23,291 nucleotides of DNA from a virus. The translations under genes and the position numbers were made by a program. The stretch's first letter is position 1. Each line of letters opens with the position of its first letter. The DNA lies in IMG/VR virus record IMGVR_UViG_3300047201_000052, positions 1 to 23,291 of that record; one strand, 5' to 3'. Of this stretch, positions 7,889-14,657 are shown piece by piece. Under the pieces are notes generated by a model. It was not told the origin of the DNA, did no database searches, and was given only the letters and a program-made list of their open reading frames with translations.

Positions 7889-8683
7889 TTATATAAGGGC
7901 TATTGACTGTTTTTTTAATATTCGTTTGAGTTCCTCAATACGATTATTGATTTCATCTAATCTAACTGGTGTAAAATTATCATACCCTTTGAATATTGAT
8001 TTATAAACAGAAGAATTAGCCATCTGTTTTATAGTTAATAAAATACTTAATTCTTTAACTAAACTTGGAGTAGAGGCATATCCATAACTGTATGTAACTT
8101 TTATCATATCTTCTCCGTCATATGGAAAATTGTCTATCCATCTTATTCTGCCTAATTCTAAATCTTCTGAATTAGCAATATAATCTTCTCCTAATCCTGC
8201 ACTTAGAGTTTCCCAATCGGGGACAGTTGTTTGAACTGAAAGATTTCTTTCAACAGAAGTCAAAGCAATAACAGGATAATGCTTTAAAAAAAAGACTTTT
8301 TGAGAAGCTTCCTTATTAAGATATTCGGTTCCAGATGAACTACCAAATGTTCTTCCTGTTTCTGTATCAATTAAACTATCAGAAGAACTAATCATTTGTT
8401 GGATTATACTATCAGGTAAGTCTGCATAATCATAATCTATTGTAATCGTTCCTGCAGCAGTTAAACCACTTAAACTTAATGTTCCATCATCTAAATCTGA
8501 TATATAATTATTTGGAGTTGTAACTAATACCCCGCCTGTATAAAGTGCAATAGAATTACTAATTAAATTATCATGATCTGTTTCATTCCAATCACTTCCT
8601 GTTCCAACTATCTCACTTCTTATTTTTGTATAAGCATCTTTTCCAAGATGTTTCCAAACTTCACTCGATGACGCATATGACAT
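7889..8683 (-). CDS. Head-tail connector (adaptor) protein
   Basis: The protein has 264 residues and a GAGGT site nine bases before the ATG. The N-terminal 100 residues include a strand-rich insert (GTLSLSGLTAAGTITIDYDY). The rest follows the pattern of gp6/gp15-type connectors that bind under the portal: a helix around DSIIQQMISSSDSLIDTETGR, then 'HYPVIALTSVERN', a strand-rich part ending in VKVTYSYGYA-like IKVTYSYGYASTPSLVKEL, and C-terminal helices (LLTIKQMANSS, NNRIEELKRILKKQ). The first 23 bases overlap the end of the HNH gene upstream. The role is well supported by the 'TYSYGYA..P..VKEL' signature and by its place after the capsid gene. Confidence 0.7.
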   Translation of the reverse strand: MSYASSSEVWKHLGKDAYTKIRSEIVGTGSDWNETDHDNLISNSIALYTGGVLVTTPNNYISDLDDGTLSLSGLTAAGTITIDYDYADLPDSIIQQMISSSDSLIDTETGRTFGSSSGTEYLNKEASQKVFFLKHYPVIALTSVERNLSVQTTVPDWETLSAGLGEDYIANSEDLELGRIRWIDNFPYDGEDMIKVTYSYGYASTPSLVKELSILLTIKQMANSSVYKSIFKGYDNFTPVRLDEINNRIEELKRILKKQSIALI

Positions 8684-9206
8684 TGTAATTATACCTCTCT
8701 TTTAATAATGATTGAAAAAATGAAGTCCACTGTTTTCTATTAAAATTAGTTTTCATATGGCAACTTATACATAAAGTAATACAATTTTCTTTTATAGTAT
8801 TTAATTTATTGTAATCAATATGATGAACTTGTAATCTATTTTCACTTCCACAAATCACACAAGCATGATCTCTTAATTTTATTGCTTCTTTAAATATTTC
8901 AGTAAAATTCTTTCCCCATTTTTCAAACGATTTTCCACCTTTCCAATTAGGATGTTTTTCTAATTTTTTAAAAGAACCAGAATGAAACATAGATTTTCCT
9001 TTATTCCAAGCAGGAAATCCTAAACGATATTTATTTTCTTTCATCATTAAAAATTCTTTTCCTTTATTCCAAGGAATATATCCTTTTTGAAAAGCAGTTT
9101 TTGGAAGATGATTTTTAACTCCATTAGAAATCTTTTCTTTGATTGTTTCACTAAGTATAATTCCTTTTCTACTTGGTGGTTTTCCATAACCTATTTTGTG
9201 TGTCAT
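8661..9206 (-). CDS. HNH homing endonuclease with NUMOD3-type repeats
   Basis: The 181-residue protein should cut DNA at a specific site and promote its own spread. Residues about 8-95 hold NUMOD3-like DNA-binding motifs (GKPPSRKGIILSETIKEKIS, then PWNKGK, AWNKGK and NWKGGKS). Residues about 125-165 form the HNH/zinc unit: CVIC, VHHID, an Asn in the ENCITL segment and CISCH. The gene lies between the capsid protein and the connector. It overlaps the connector start by 23 bases, so it is tightly packed against a structural gene. A weak AGGAAA precedes the ATG. It is probably a freestanding homing gene, since no intron sequence is visible around it. Confidence 0.9.
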   Translation of the reverse strand: MTHKIGYGKPPSRKGIILSETIKEKISNGVKNHLPKTAFQKGYIPWNKGKEFLMMKENKYRLGFPAWNKGKSMFHSGSFKKLEKHPNWKGGKSFEKWGKNFTEIFKEAIKLRDHACVICGSENRLQVHHIDYNKLNTIKENCITLCISCHMKTNFNRKQWTSFFQSLLKERYNYNVICVIE

Positions 9207-9241
9207 CTTATTTTCCTGCGGAGATAAGACTAAAAGGATAC

Positions 9242-9266
9242 AAAAAAAATAAAAAAACTAAAAAAA
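9242..9266 (-). terminator. T-rich archaeal-type terminator after the capsid gene
   Basis: Directly after the capsid stop the minus strand carries three T-runs of 7, 7 and 8 bases, separated by AG and A. No stem-loop is evident. Archaeal RNA polymerase terminates at such T-tracts without a hairpin, so this would end or weaken the head transcript before the tail genes. Confidence 0.55.
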
Positions 9267-10262
9267 TTAGTTCTGTATTCCTCTTATCAAGCAATAGGCA
9301 TCTGGATATTTTATAGCGAAAGCCATCCTTGCGGTAGTTTGCCATACATAGACATCAGTTGAGATAGTATAATCTGTTTTCCAGATAAACCCTCTTCTTT
9401 GCCCAAGTATTCCAAACATCTTACTTCTTCCGACTAAAGCATCTGAACTTGCTGATAAAGCGGCAGTTGTTCCGTAGATTAAGTTTATAGGGACTTGTGC
9501 GCTTTGTTTCGCATTTGTTCCATATAATCTTCCAACTACTCCTTCTGCTATCAAAGGACTTGCGTATGTTTCCATGTTCAATATTGGCCTTGTAGTGCTA
9601 TCAGTAAGTTGCATTAACCCACCGATAGTTCTCGGGTTCCAATAAGAAACATCTGGTTGCATATGTTTATCCTTCAAAACTTCTGTAACTGCTACTGCGA
9701 TTGCTTTTAAGCTAATATTAGCTCCTGTGCATCCACTTGCAGTTGCACCTGTTCCCCAAGCTCCAGTAATGTTTGTATTTCCAGCGGCATCAACGGCATT
9801 TGTATAAGATGCTGTATGATACAATCCAAAGAAAGGACTTGCTGCGCCTGTATTACCAGTCGTTAAACAAGAACCTGTCAAAATTTTTCCATCAATATCT
9901 AATGCAAGATCGGTTGCCATTTGGTCTACCAAAGAGTTAGCCAAACCTACATTATTATCTTCAAGAACTTCTGAACTTGCTTGAACAAGAGAAGCTACTT
10001 TTTTAGCGGTTAAAGTTATCTGTCCGTATGCGGGATTGCTCTCTGTTATTGCCCCTGTTTCTGTTACCCAATAAGCAGTTGTTCCAGAAGTTACCTTCGG
10101 AATATACTGCACATCACTTGTCATTTGTCTTACATCCAGATCATCCATTGTTATGGTTTTCTGTGTAATCAAAGCAAGTAACTGATTGGAAAACTCATCA
10201 GGAACAAGGTATCCACCAGCACTATTTGTTGCTTCGTTTAAAGCTTTTGTAATGCTCGGCAT
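9267..10262 (-). CDS. Major capsid protein, HK97 fold
   Basis: The 331-residue product forms the icosahedral shell. It opens MPSITKALNEATNSAGGYLVPDEF, where 'GGYLVP.EF' marks the start of the N-arm in many HK97-family capsids. Further family features are PKVTSGTTAYWVTETGAI, the long helix area SSEVLEDNNVGLANSLVDQMATDLALDIDGKIL, and a C-terminal beta part with FGILGQRRGF and ARMAFAIKYPDAYCLI. There is no N-terminal delta domain: the protein begins about where a mature, cleaved HK97 capsid protein begins. The scaffold is therefore expected on another protein, most likely the gene just upstream, whose stop is one base before this ATG. No ribosome-binding site is seen, so translation is probably coupled. 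Confidence 0.92.
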   Translation of the reverse strand: MPSITKALNEATNSAGGYLVPDEFSNQLLALITQKTITMDDLDVRQMTSDVQYIPKVTSGTTAYWVTETGAITESNPAYGQITLTAKKVASLVQASSEVLEDNNVGLANSLVDQMATDLALDIDGKILTGSCLTTGNTGAASPFFGLYHTASYTNAVDAAGNTNITGAWGTGATASGCTGANISLKAIAVAVTEVLKDKHMQPDVSYWNPRTIGGLMQLTDSTTRPILNMETYASPLIAEGVVGRLYGTNAKQSAQVPINLIYGTTAALSASSDALVGRSKMFGILGQRRGFIWKTDYTISTDVYVWQTTARMAFAIKYPDAYCLIRGIQN

Positions 10263-10263
10263 T

Positions 10264-10695
10264 TTACTTTACAAAGAGACCCTGTTTAATAGCCATTTCG
10301 CCCAAACTCAATTTCTTCTGAGGTTCTTGTTTTTCAACTAAACCTCTTTCGTTTTCGAGTTCTTTTAATCCGTCTTTTAGAGCTTCTTTAATTGCTTTCA
10401 CAATTTCAGAAACATCTATTTGTTTTGTCTCAATTGTTTTCACAATTTCAACATTTTCGGATTTTTGGCTTTTTGTTTCTTCTTCCATCGTCTCTCCTTT
10501 TCCTCCATTTAAATTTAATTCATCATCTATATCTTCTGTTTCACCTGTAAATCTTGTTTTAAGACTTGCATTTGAAATAGATTTTATAAGTGAAAATGAA
10601 CTAAAAGACGCATGTGCATCTGGATATGCTGGAATTCCAACTGCGGAAGTTTCATATAATCTTAATTTTCCCCAAACTTTAATTTTTCTTTTCAT
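10264..10695 (-). CDS. Prohead protease C-terminal part fused to scaffold-like region
   Basis: The 143-residue protein starts at an ATG that overlaps the stop of the N-terminal protease part as ATGA, with GAGGT six bases before it. Residues 8-29 (KLRLYETSAVGIPAYPDAHA) match the strand that closes prohead proteases, usually written E-x-S-x-V-x-x-P-A-x-P-D-A. The Glu at residue 15 lies where the family often has an acidic residue near the active site. Residues 55-85 are acidic and Ser/Lys-rich, and about 88-125 are a long helix (DVSEIVKAIKEALKDGLKELENE), typical of delta/scaffold domains. It therefore looks like the end of the protease joined to the scaffold that the capsid gene lacks. A separate scaffold with a chance motif is the less likely alternative. 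Confidence 0.7.
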   Translation of the reverse strand: MKRKIKVWGKLRLYETSAVGIPAYPDAHASFSSFSLIKSISNASLKTRFTGETEDIDDELNLNGGKGETMEEETKSQKSENVEIVKTIETKQIDVSEIVKAIKEALKDGLKELENERGLVEKQEPQKKLSLGEMAIKQGLFVK

Positions 10696-11282
10696 TCTTC
10701 TACCTCTATGAATTTTGGTTCTTCTATTGGTTTTCCGCCTATACTAAATCCAATAGGCATTCCTTCATTAATATATTGCCAAAATAATTCTTGATCAGGA
10801 TGTGCTTTATTTAATCGAACTACTGCAACTAAATGGTCTCCTTCTTGCCTTGCGTCTATCCAAGAGCCCATCATTTGTTTCCAAGAATAAACATTTCTTT
10901 CTCCTGTTTGTTCGTGAAATCCATGGTCTGGAAAAAATCCTATTGTTCCAGATTTAAATTGCATAACCATATCATCAATAGCTTCTTGGCTCATCATTTC
11001 ATTATCTCTATCTTCTTTTAATCCACTTACTGTAACTTCAATAAATCTTTGTTTTGATTTTTCTACTGCATTTGCAGATTTTTGAATATCTACTTCTTCT
11101 TCCCAAAATCTTGTAATAGGTGCTTTAACAAAGAAAACTTCTTCATCTTTCTTATATTGTGCTTGTGCAATTGCCCAGATTTCATCATCTGTATAAGGTT
11201 TTTTAGTTCTTGGATTAGTTTTTCCTTTAAGATTTCTTACAACTGCATCGTGAATTTCATCAAGTTTTTGCGGAATTTTAAC
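10692..11282 (-). CDS. Prohead protease N-terminal part, no canonical start codon
   Basis: The frame is open for 196 codons after a TAG at 11285-11283 and reads as real protein throughout (PQKLDEIHDAVVRNL, DDEIWAIAQAQYKKD, RFIEVTVSGLKEDRDNE). Active-site candidates of the herpes-assemblin-like prohead protease family are His120 in PDHGF and Ser180 in GFSIGG. The frame contains no ATG, GTG or TTG before the ATG-ATG at 10997. Starting there would delete 95 residues, including the first core strand. The HNH gene ends at 11278, inside the beginning of this frame. Possible starts are the ATT at 11276, two bases after the HNH TAA with a weak AGGT upstream, or a +1 shift at GGT-TAA. The third catalytic residue probably lies in the next gene. 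Confidence 0.75.
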   Translation of the reverse strand, partial: VKIPQKLDEIHDAVVRNLKGKTNPRTKKPYTDDEIWAIAQAQYKKDEEVFFVKAPITRFWEEEVDIQKSANAVEKSKQRFIEVTVSGLKEDRDNEMMSQEAIDDMVMQFKSGTIGFFPDHGFHEQTGERNVYSWKQMMGSWIDARQEGDHLVAVVRLNKAHPDQELFWQYINEGMPIGFSIGGKPIEEPKFIEVEE

Positions 11283-11481
11283 CTACCAATAGTGGTTTCT
11301 CATGATGAATTGCCCAATGACAATTATAACAAACCACCATCAAATTATTTAATTGATTATTAAATCTATTTCTATCTATGTGATGAACGCATAATCTTTC
11401 TATTTCTTCTCCACAAATCAATTTAAGGGTTCTTCCACAATTCTCACATTCTTTATTAATCTCTCTAAATTGCTTTGGCAT
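11278..11481 (-). CDS. Small HNH endonuclease abutting the protease
   Basis: The 67-residue product is little more than a bare HNH unit: C12-x2-C15 (ECENCG), VHHID at 32-36, Asn in NNLMVV, and C51-x2-C54-H55 (CYNCH), with four Cys placed to hold one zinc ion. It has no DNA-recognition extension, unlike the second HNH gene in this window. A TATA box lies 20-29 bases before its ATG and there is no ribosome-binding site, so the message is probably leaderless. The stop TAA lies inside the start of the protease frame, which has lost any normal start codon. The first codons, Met-Pro-Lys, could even derive from the original protease start. Freestanding homing gene, intron-encoded endonuclease and bypass-type element are all conceivable. 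Confidence 0.85.
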   Translation of the reverse strand: MPKQFREINKECENCGRTLKLICGEEIERLCVHHIDRNRFNNQLNNLMVVCYNCHWAIHHEKPLLVG

Positions 11482-11500
11482 ATTCTTTTAAAGAAAAAAG

Positions 11501-11510
11501 TATTTAAATT
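11501..11510 (-). promoter_or_regulatory. TATA box for the HNH-protease-capsid unit
   Basis: The minus strand reads AATTTAAATA at 20-29 bases before the ATG at 11481, in the 52-base spacer after the portal stop. The spacing is that of an archaeal leaderless promoter. Together with the T-tract at 9242-9266 it would frame one transcript for HNH, protease, scaffold and capsid. Confidence 0.55.
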
Positions 11511-11533
11511 ACTTATGTTTTTTTTATTTAAAA

Positions 11534-12895
11534 TTAAATAAATGTTTTTAATTTATTATCTATTGGAATTTCTTCTGTTTGATTATTAGGCCTTCCTTCT
11601 TCTTGCCTTTTATCTTCATTAAAATTAATTTTCATATCATCTCCTGTTCTTATTGGCTCTGTTCCCTTGGGTTTTTCTGGCTCTAATCCCATCATTTCTC
11701 TTGCTTCTTCTACTGTAATTAATCCCGCCTGTGTTAGTATTTGAACTACTTGTGCTTCTCTCATTTCATCAATTTTGTATACTCTATTAAATCTCATTTC
11801 TATATGGAAAGGTTCCCATAATTCCATATTAAAAGAATTTTCTAATATTTTTTGCATGAAACTAAGTTTTTTATAATATCCTTCATAAGCTCTATTTACT
11901 GCTCCACCAACTTGCCTAACATCAATTGTTAAATTAACTCTATGTGCGGGAACACCCATAAACATTAAAATTATTTGAGTAAAATGCTGAACTAATTTTG
12001 TAAATTCCATATCTTTGTTAAATTTATTAACTTGTTCTGCCGCTACATTTCCTGTGATTACCATAGAACGATATTTATTTGCTTCTTTTTTTAAATTCTT
12101 TAATTCTTGAACAAGATTTTTATAATTTCTATCATCTGGAGTTGCTTCTGGCATATGAAAAATAAAATAAGGTATTCCATCATTTTCAAAGTATTTTCCT
12201 GCAAATTCTTTAGCAAAGATTAAAGTAGCCATATCAGACATAGCAGTTTCTAATGGAGTAAATCCATAAGGTTGCCCGCCTATGTTAAATAAAGATAAAT
12301 GTATAATATCTTTTGGATAAAATATTCTTTTTCTTCCTTGAACATTTTGTTCATAAGAATTAACTTTTCCTGTTTCATCAAAATTAATTGTTATTGTAGA
12401 AGATTTTAATAATTGTAAATCTTTAGGTATTTTTACATCTTGCTCTATTAATTCATAAACAGCTTGTTTGTCCATTTTAACATTTAATTGTTTAGCAACT
12501 TTTTCAGTTAATTTAGAAACTAAAGATTTCATCTTATCTTCATTAACAGATAATTTGAGAATATAAGAATCTCCAGTGATAACTGTTTCCATTATAGCAT
12601 TAGCCATAAGTTTATAAAAATTAGATTTTAATTGGAATTCCTCTGCTTTATTTTTTGCTGATTTGCTTCCTACCCATCTCCATCCATCTGCCATAATATC
12701 CTCTACTATTGCAACTACACAAGCAGTTATTTCTGGAGAGCATTTAACAACATCATAAAGAGTTTGAACACTAATGCTTGTTTCTTTTGTAAAAATAGTT
12801 TTATCTAATCCTAATTTATCAGCATGAGGCACCCATTCATATTCTAATCCTCTTACATGAGAAGTTTTTTCAATTTTTTGAGCATTTTTTGCCAT
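11534..12895 (-). CDS. Portal protein
   Basis: The 453-residue protein forms the dodecameric DNA channel at one capsid vertex. The N-terminal part has helices with SVQTLYDVVKCSPEITACVVAIVEDI. The centre has KDIIHLSLFNIGGQPYGFTPLETAM, where the G-x-(S/T)-P-L-E-x-A step is characteristic of HK97-type portals. Then come ITGNVAAEQVNKF, the FMGVPAHRVNLT clamp region, and the long stem helix YKKLSFMQKILENSFN. The C-terminus has LTQAGLITVEEAREMMGLEPE, also a portal hallmark. It has its own TATA box and no ribosome-binding site, so it is probably translated from a leaderless message. It follows the terminase in the usual order but is separated from it by a plus-strand gene. Confidence 0.9.
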   Translation of the reverse strand: MAKNAQKIEKTSHVRGLEYEWVPHADKLGLDKTIFTKETSISVQTLYDVVKCSPEITACVVAIVEDIMADGWRWVGSKSAKNKAEEFQLKSNFYKLMANAIMETVITGDSYILKLSVNEDKMKSLVSKLTEKVAKQLNVKMDKQAVYELIEQDVKIPKDLQLLKSSTITINFDETGKVNSYEQNVQGRKRIFYPKDIIHLSLFNIGGQPYGFTPLETAMSDMATLIFAKEFAGKYFENDGIPYFIFHMPEATPDDRNYKNLVQELKNLKKEANKYRSMVITGNVAAEQVNKFNKDMEFTKLVQHFTQIILMFMGVPAHRVNLTIDVRQVGGAVNRAYEGYYKKLSFMQKILENSFNMELWEPFHIEMRFNRVYKIDEMREAQVVQILTQAGLITVEEAREMMGLEPEKPKGTEPIRTGDDMKINFNEDKRQEEGRPNNQTEEIPIDNKLKTFI

Positions 12896-12912
12896 AATTA
12901 TTAATAATTTTC

Positions 12913-12953
12913 TTTATTTAAAAGGATTTTGATTTTTTTATTTAAAAAGATTT
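12913..12953. repeat. Tandem 17-base repeat in the divergent promoter, possible operator
   Basis: TTTATTTAAAAGGATTT (12913-12929) and TTTATTTAAAAAGATTT (12937-12953) differ at one base and are 24 bases apart. The first covers the portal TATA box and the second reaches the TATA box of the plus-strand regulator. Tandem sites of this kind are typical of ribbon-helix-helix operators, but low complexity makes chance similarity possible. Confidence 0.45.
12915..12923 (-). promoter_or_regulatory. TATA box of the portal gene
   Basis: The minus strand reads TTTTAAATA at 20-28 bases before the portal ATG at 12895. No Shine-Dalgarno site lies between, so transcription would begin at or next to the ATG, as in archaeal leaderless genes. 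Confidence 0.6.
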
Positions 12954-12962
12954 AAAAATATA
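12951..12962 (+). promoter_or_regulatory. TATA box of the plus-strand regulator gene
   Basis: TTTAAAAATATA lies 17-28 bases before the ATG at 12979, preceded by the purine-rich AAAAAGA, a possible BRE. No ribosome-binding site is present. This fits an archaeal leaderless promoter. Confidence 0.6.
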
Positions 12963-12978
12963 TATCTGTATATACTCT

Positions 12979-13227
12979 ATGGTAAAATTAAAAGTAGGGA
13001 AGTATACTTACGATTATCCAAATGAAGTAATGGATACCGTTAAAATAAATAAACAAATAAAAGAAGAATTTTCTAAATTTTGCAGAGAAAGAAAAATTAA
13101 TAAATGTAAATTAATAGAAGAATTTTATAAAACTATTTTAATAAGATTTAAAGAAGGATCACTCAACTCCTCTATGGGTTACATTACATTAAATATATTT
13201 TTAGATAAATTTAAAAAACATAATTAG
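12979..13227 (+). CDS. Probable ribbon-helix-helix transcription regulator
   Basis: The 82-residue protein is the only plus-strand gene seen. Residues about 18-55 follow the ribbon-helix-helix pattern: a short strand (DTVKINKQI), helix 1 (KEEFSKFCRERK), a turn (INKCK) and helix 2 (LIEEFYKTILIRF). Such proteins bind DNA as dimers through the strand, usually at repeated sites. Its own promoter faces the portal promoter, with a tandem repeat between them, so it may repress both itself and the late structural genes. It converges on the terminase gene, with eight bases between the stops. The first 17 and last 25 residues are outside the recognised core and have no clear match. The fold is inferred from pattern only. 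Confidence 0.6.
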   Translation: MVKLKVGKYTYDYPNEVMDTVKINKQIKEEFSKFCRERKINKCKLIEEFYKTILIRFKEGSLNSSMGYITLNIFLDKFKKHN

Positions 13228-13235
13228 ATAATTAG

Positions 13236-14657
13236 TTATTCTATTCCTCTAATTGTAACATCACTATATGTATTCTGAGAAGCCCTATTTGCAAGAGCTA
13301 AAGAATCACAACAGTCATCGTATTTTCCTTTATGAAATTTTGGGCGGGTTGTTTGTCCCGGACGCAAATCTATTTTTAATGAAAATTCATTCAGTTCTTT
13401 CAATAATTCTTCTGCAAAAGAATAGCAATTTATATCATCTTTAGAGTTAGGGATAACAATTCTAAAATTATCAAATTCATTTCGTAAGTCCATCATCATA
13501 GCATATTTCTCATCATAAGTCATTTTCTTTGGCTCTATCTGAGGAAATTCTTGTTGTATTTCTTTGGCTTGCTGATCACCAAGTGTTGTAGCATCCACAT
13601 ATCCTTTTTTAATAGGAAAATCACTAAGTAATTGCCTTATTCTTCTTTTTTGTTCTTCAAAATTATCTCTAAATCTTAAAGCTTTAGCAATTCTTTTTCT
13701 GTCTGCATTTACTCCTAAAACTATCATTACGGTATAATCTCCTTTTGGAGAAATTGCTAAATCATATCCTAAAAAATATTGTTCATTTGTTCTTCCATAA
13801 GGCAAAAATCCTTCATTACTTAATCCTTTAGATGTTAATTCATAAGGAAATAAAGAATTTGCTGAGCTAATTGGAATTAATAAATATTCTTGGTTATAAG
13901 ATAATTCTCCAATCTCTTTTCTTATTTGTTTTAAACTTCTTTTTGTTGGCAAATCATGAGGAAGTAAAGTATATTTTTGTTCCCATAAAACTTTTCCATC
14001 TTTTTCAGCAGGATATTCCATACTAAAGTATTCTTCATTTTCTTCTAATTCACAAAGCAAATCATTATTAGTTTGTTTAGTTCCTATTACACAAATTCTT
14101 CCCCTGTTTAACTGAACAACTTGTGAAATAGCTGTCCAGAAAATAGATTTATCTTGATATTGCCCTGCCTCATCAGGCATTAAATAATCAATTCTTAATC
14201 CTCTGACATTTTCTCCATATGTTTTGCAATAAAAAACACAACCTGTTTTTAATGATAATTCTGTTGCTTTCCAAGTGCTTTCTGTTCCTTCAGGCATATA
14301 TTGCTTTAATAATTCATTATCAACAATCATTTTTCTTATTAACTTTAAAACTTCTTTAGACTGGTCAAAAGTATTGGAAGTAATTAAGAAATTTAAATTT
14401 TCTATAAAAATTGCTTTCCATAAAAAATACCCCGCCACAAATGAAGTTTTTCCAGATCCTCTAAAAGCAATAATGCAAAGTCTTGACCATTTTTCAAGTA
14501 GTTCAAACCATTCTTTATGATACTCGGCAAGCTCAAATCCCAAAACATGTTCAGCAAAATAAAGATAATCAGCATAACATTCTGTTATAAATATTTCTAT
14601 TTGATTTTCTTTATATTTTGTTTTTTTTAGAATATCGTTTAAACTTCTCATTTTCAA
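13236..14657 (-). CDS. terL: Terminase large subunit
   Basis: The 473-residue packaging motor has an ATPase half and a nuclease half. Walker A is RGSGKTS at 66-72 and Walker B is IDYLMPDE at about 156-163, with a probable coupling segment at ITSNTFDQS. The RNase H-like nuclease shows Asp299 in LGYDLAISPKGDY, Asp355 in GYVDATTLGD and the C-terminal acidic cluster KYDDCCDSLALA. All key residues are present. The start could be either of two ATGs, at 14657 or 14651. The reading frame overlaps the upstream small gene by 41-47 bases and so belongs to the same message as the glycan module. The small terminase subunit is not recognised in the window. Confidence 0.93.
   Translation of the reverse strand: MKMRSLNDILKKTKYKENQIEIFITECYADYLYFAEHVLGFELAEYHKEWFELLEKWSRLCIIAFRGSGKTSFVAGYFLWKAIFIENLNFLITSNTFDQSKEVLKLIRKMIVDNELLKQYMPEGTESTWKATELSLKTGCVFYCKTYGENVRGLRIDYLMPDEAGQYQDKSIFWTAISQVVQLNRGRICVIGTKQTNNDLLCELEENEEYFSMEYPAEKDGKVLWEQKYTLLPHDLPTKRSLKQIRKEIGELSYNQEYLLIPISSANSLFPYELTSKGLSNEGFLPYGRTNEQYFLGYDLAISPKGDYTVMIVLGVNADRKRIAKALRFRDNFEEQKRRIRQLLSDFPIKKGYVDATTLGDQQAKEIQQEFPQIEPKKMTYDEKYAMMMDLRNEFDNFRIVIPNSKDDINCYSFAEELLKELNEFSLKIDLRPGQTTRPKFHKGKYDDCCDSLALANRASQNTYSDVTIRGIE

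Noticed and set aside
8661-9206. Group I intron around the NUMOD3-type HNH gene
   Set aside because: The spacer sequence is only about 60 bases on one side and the gene overlaps the connector on the other, leaving no room for an intron core; both neighbours have complete starts and stops.
10680-10710. Programmed -1 frameshift joining the two protease parts
   Set aside because: The shift direction is right, but no slippery heptamer lies in the overlap, and GAGGT six bases before the ATG favours separate initiation.
11082-11363. 93-residue plus-strand open frame between the protease and HNH genes
   Set aside because: It is antisense to the N-terminal protease frame and the end of the HNH gene, both of which have recognisable protein features.
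11270-11490. Bulge-helix-bulge intron around the small HNH gene
   Set aside because: A four-base pairing (CCAA with TTGG) exists near the two ends, but the flanking helices do not form and the splice would leave a stop in the second exon, so no archaeal intron is supported.
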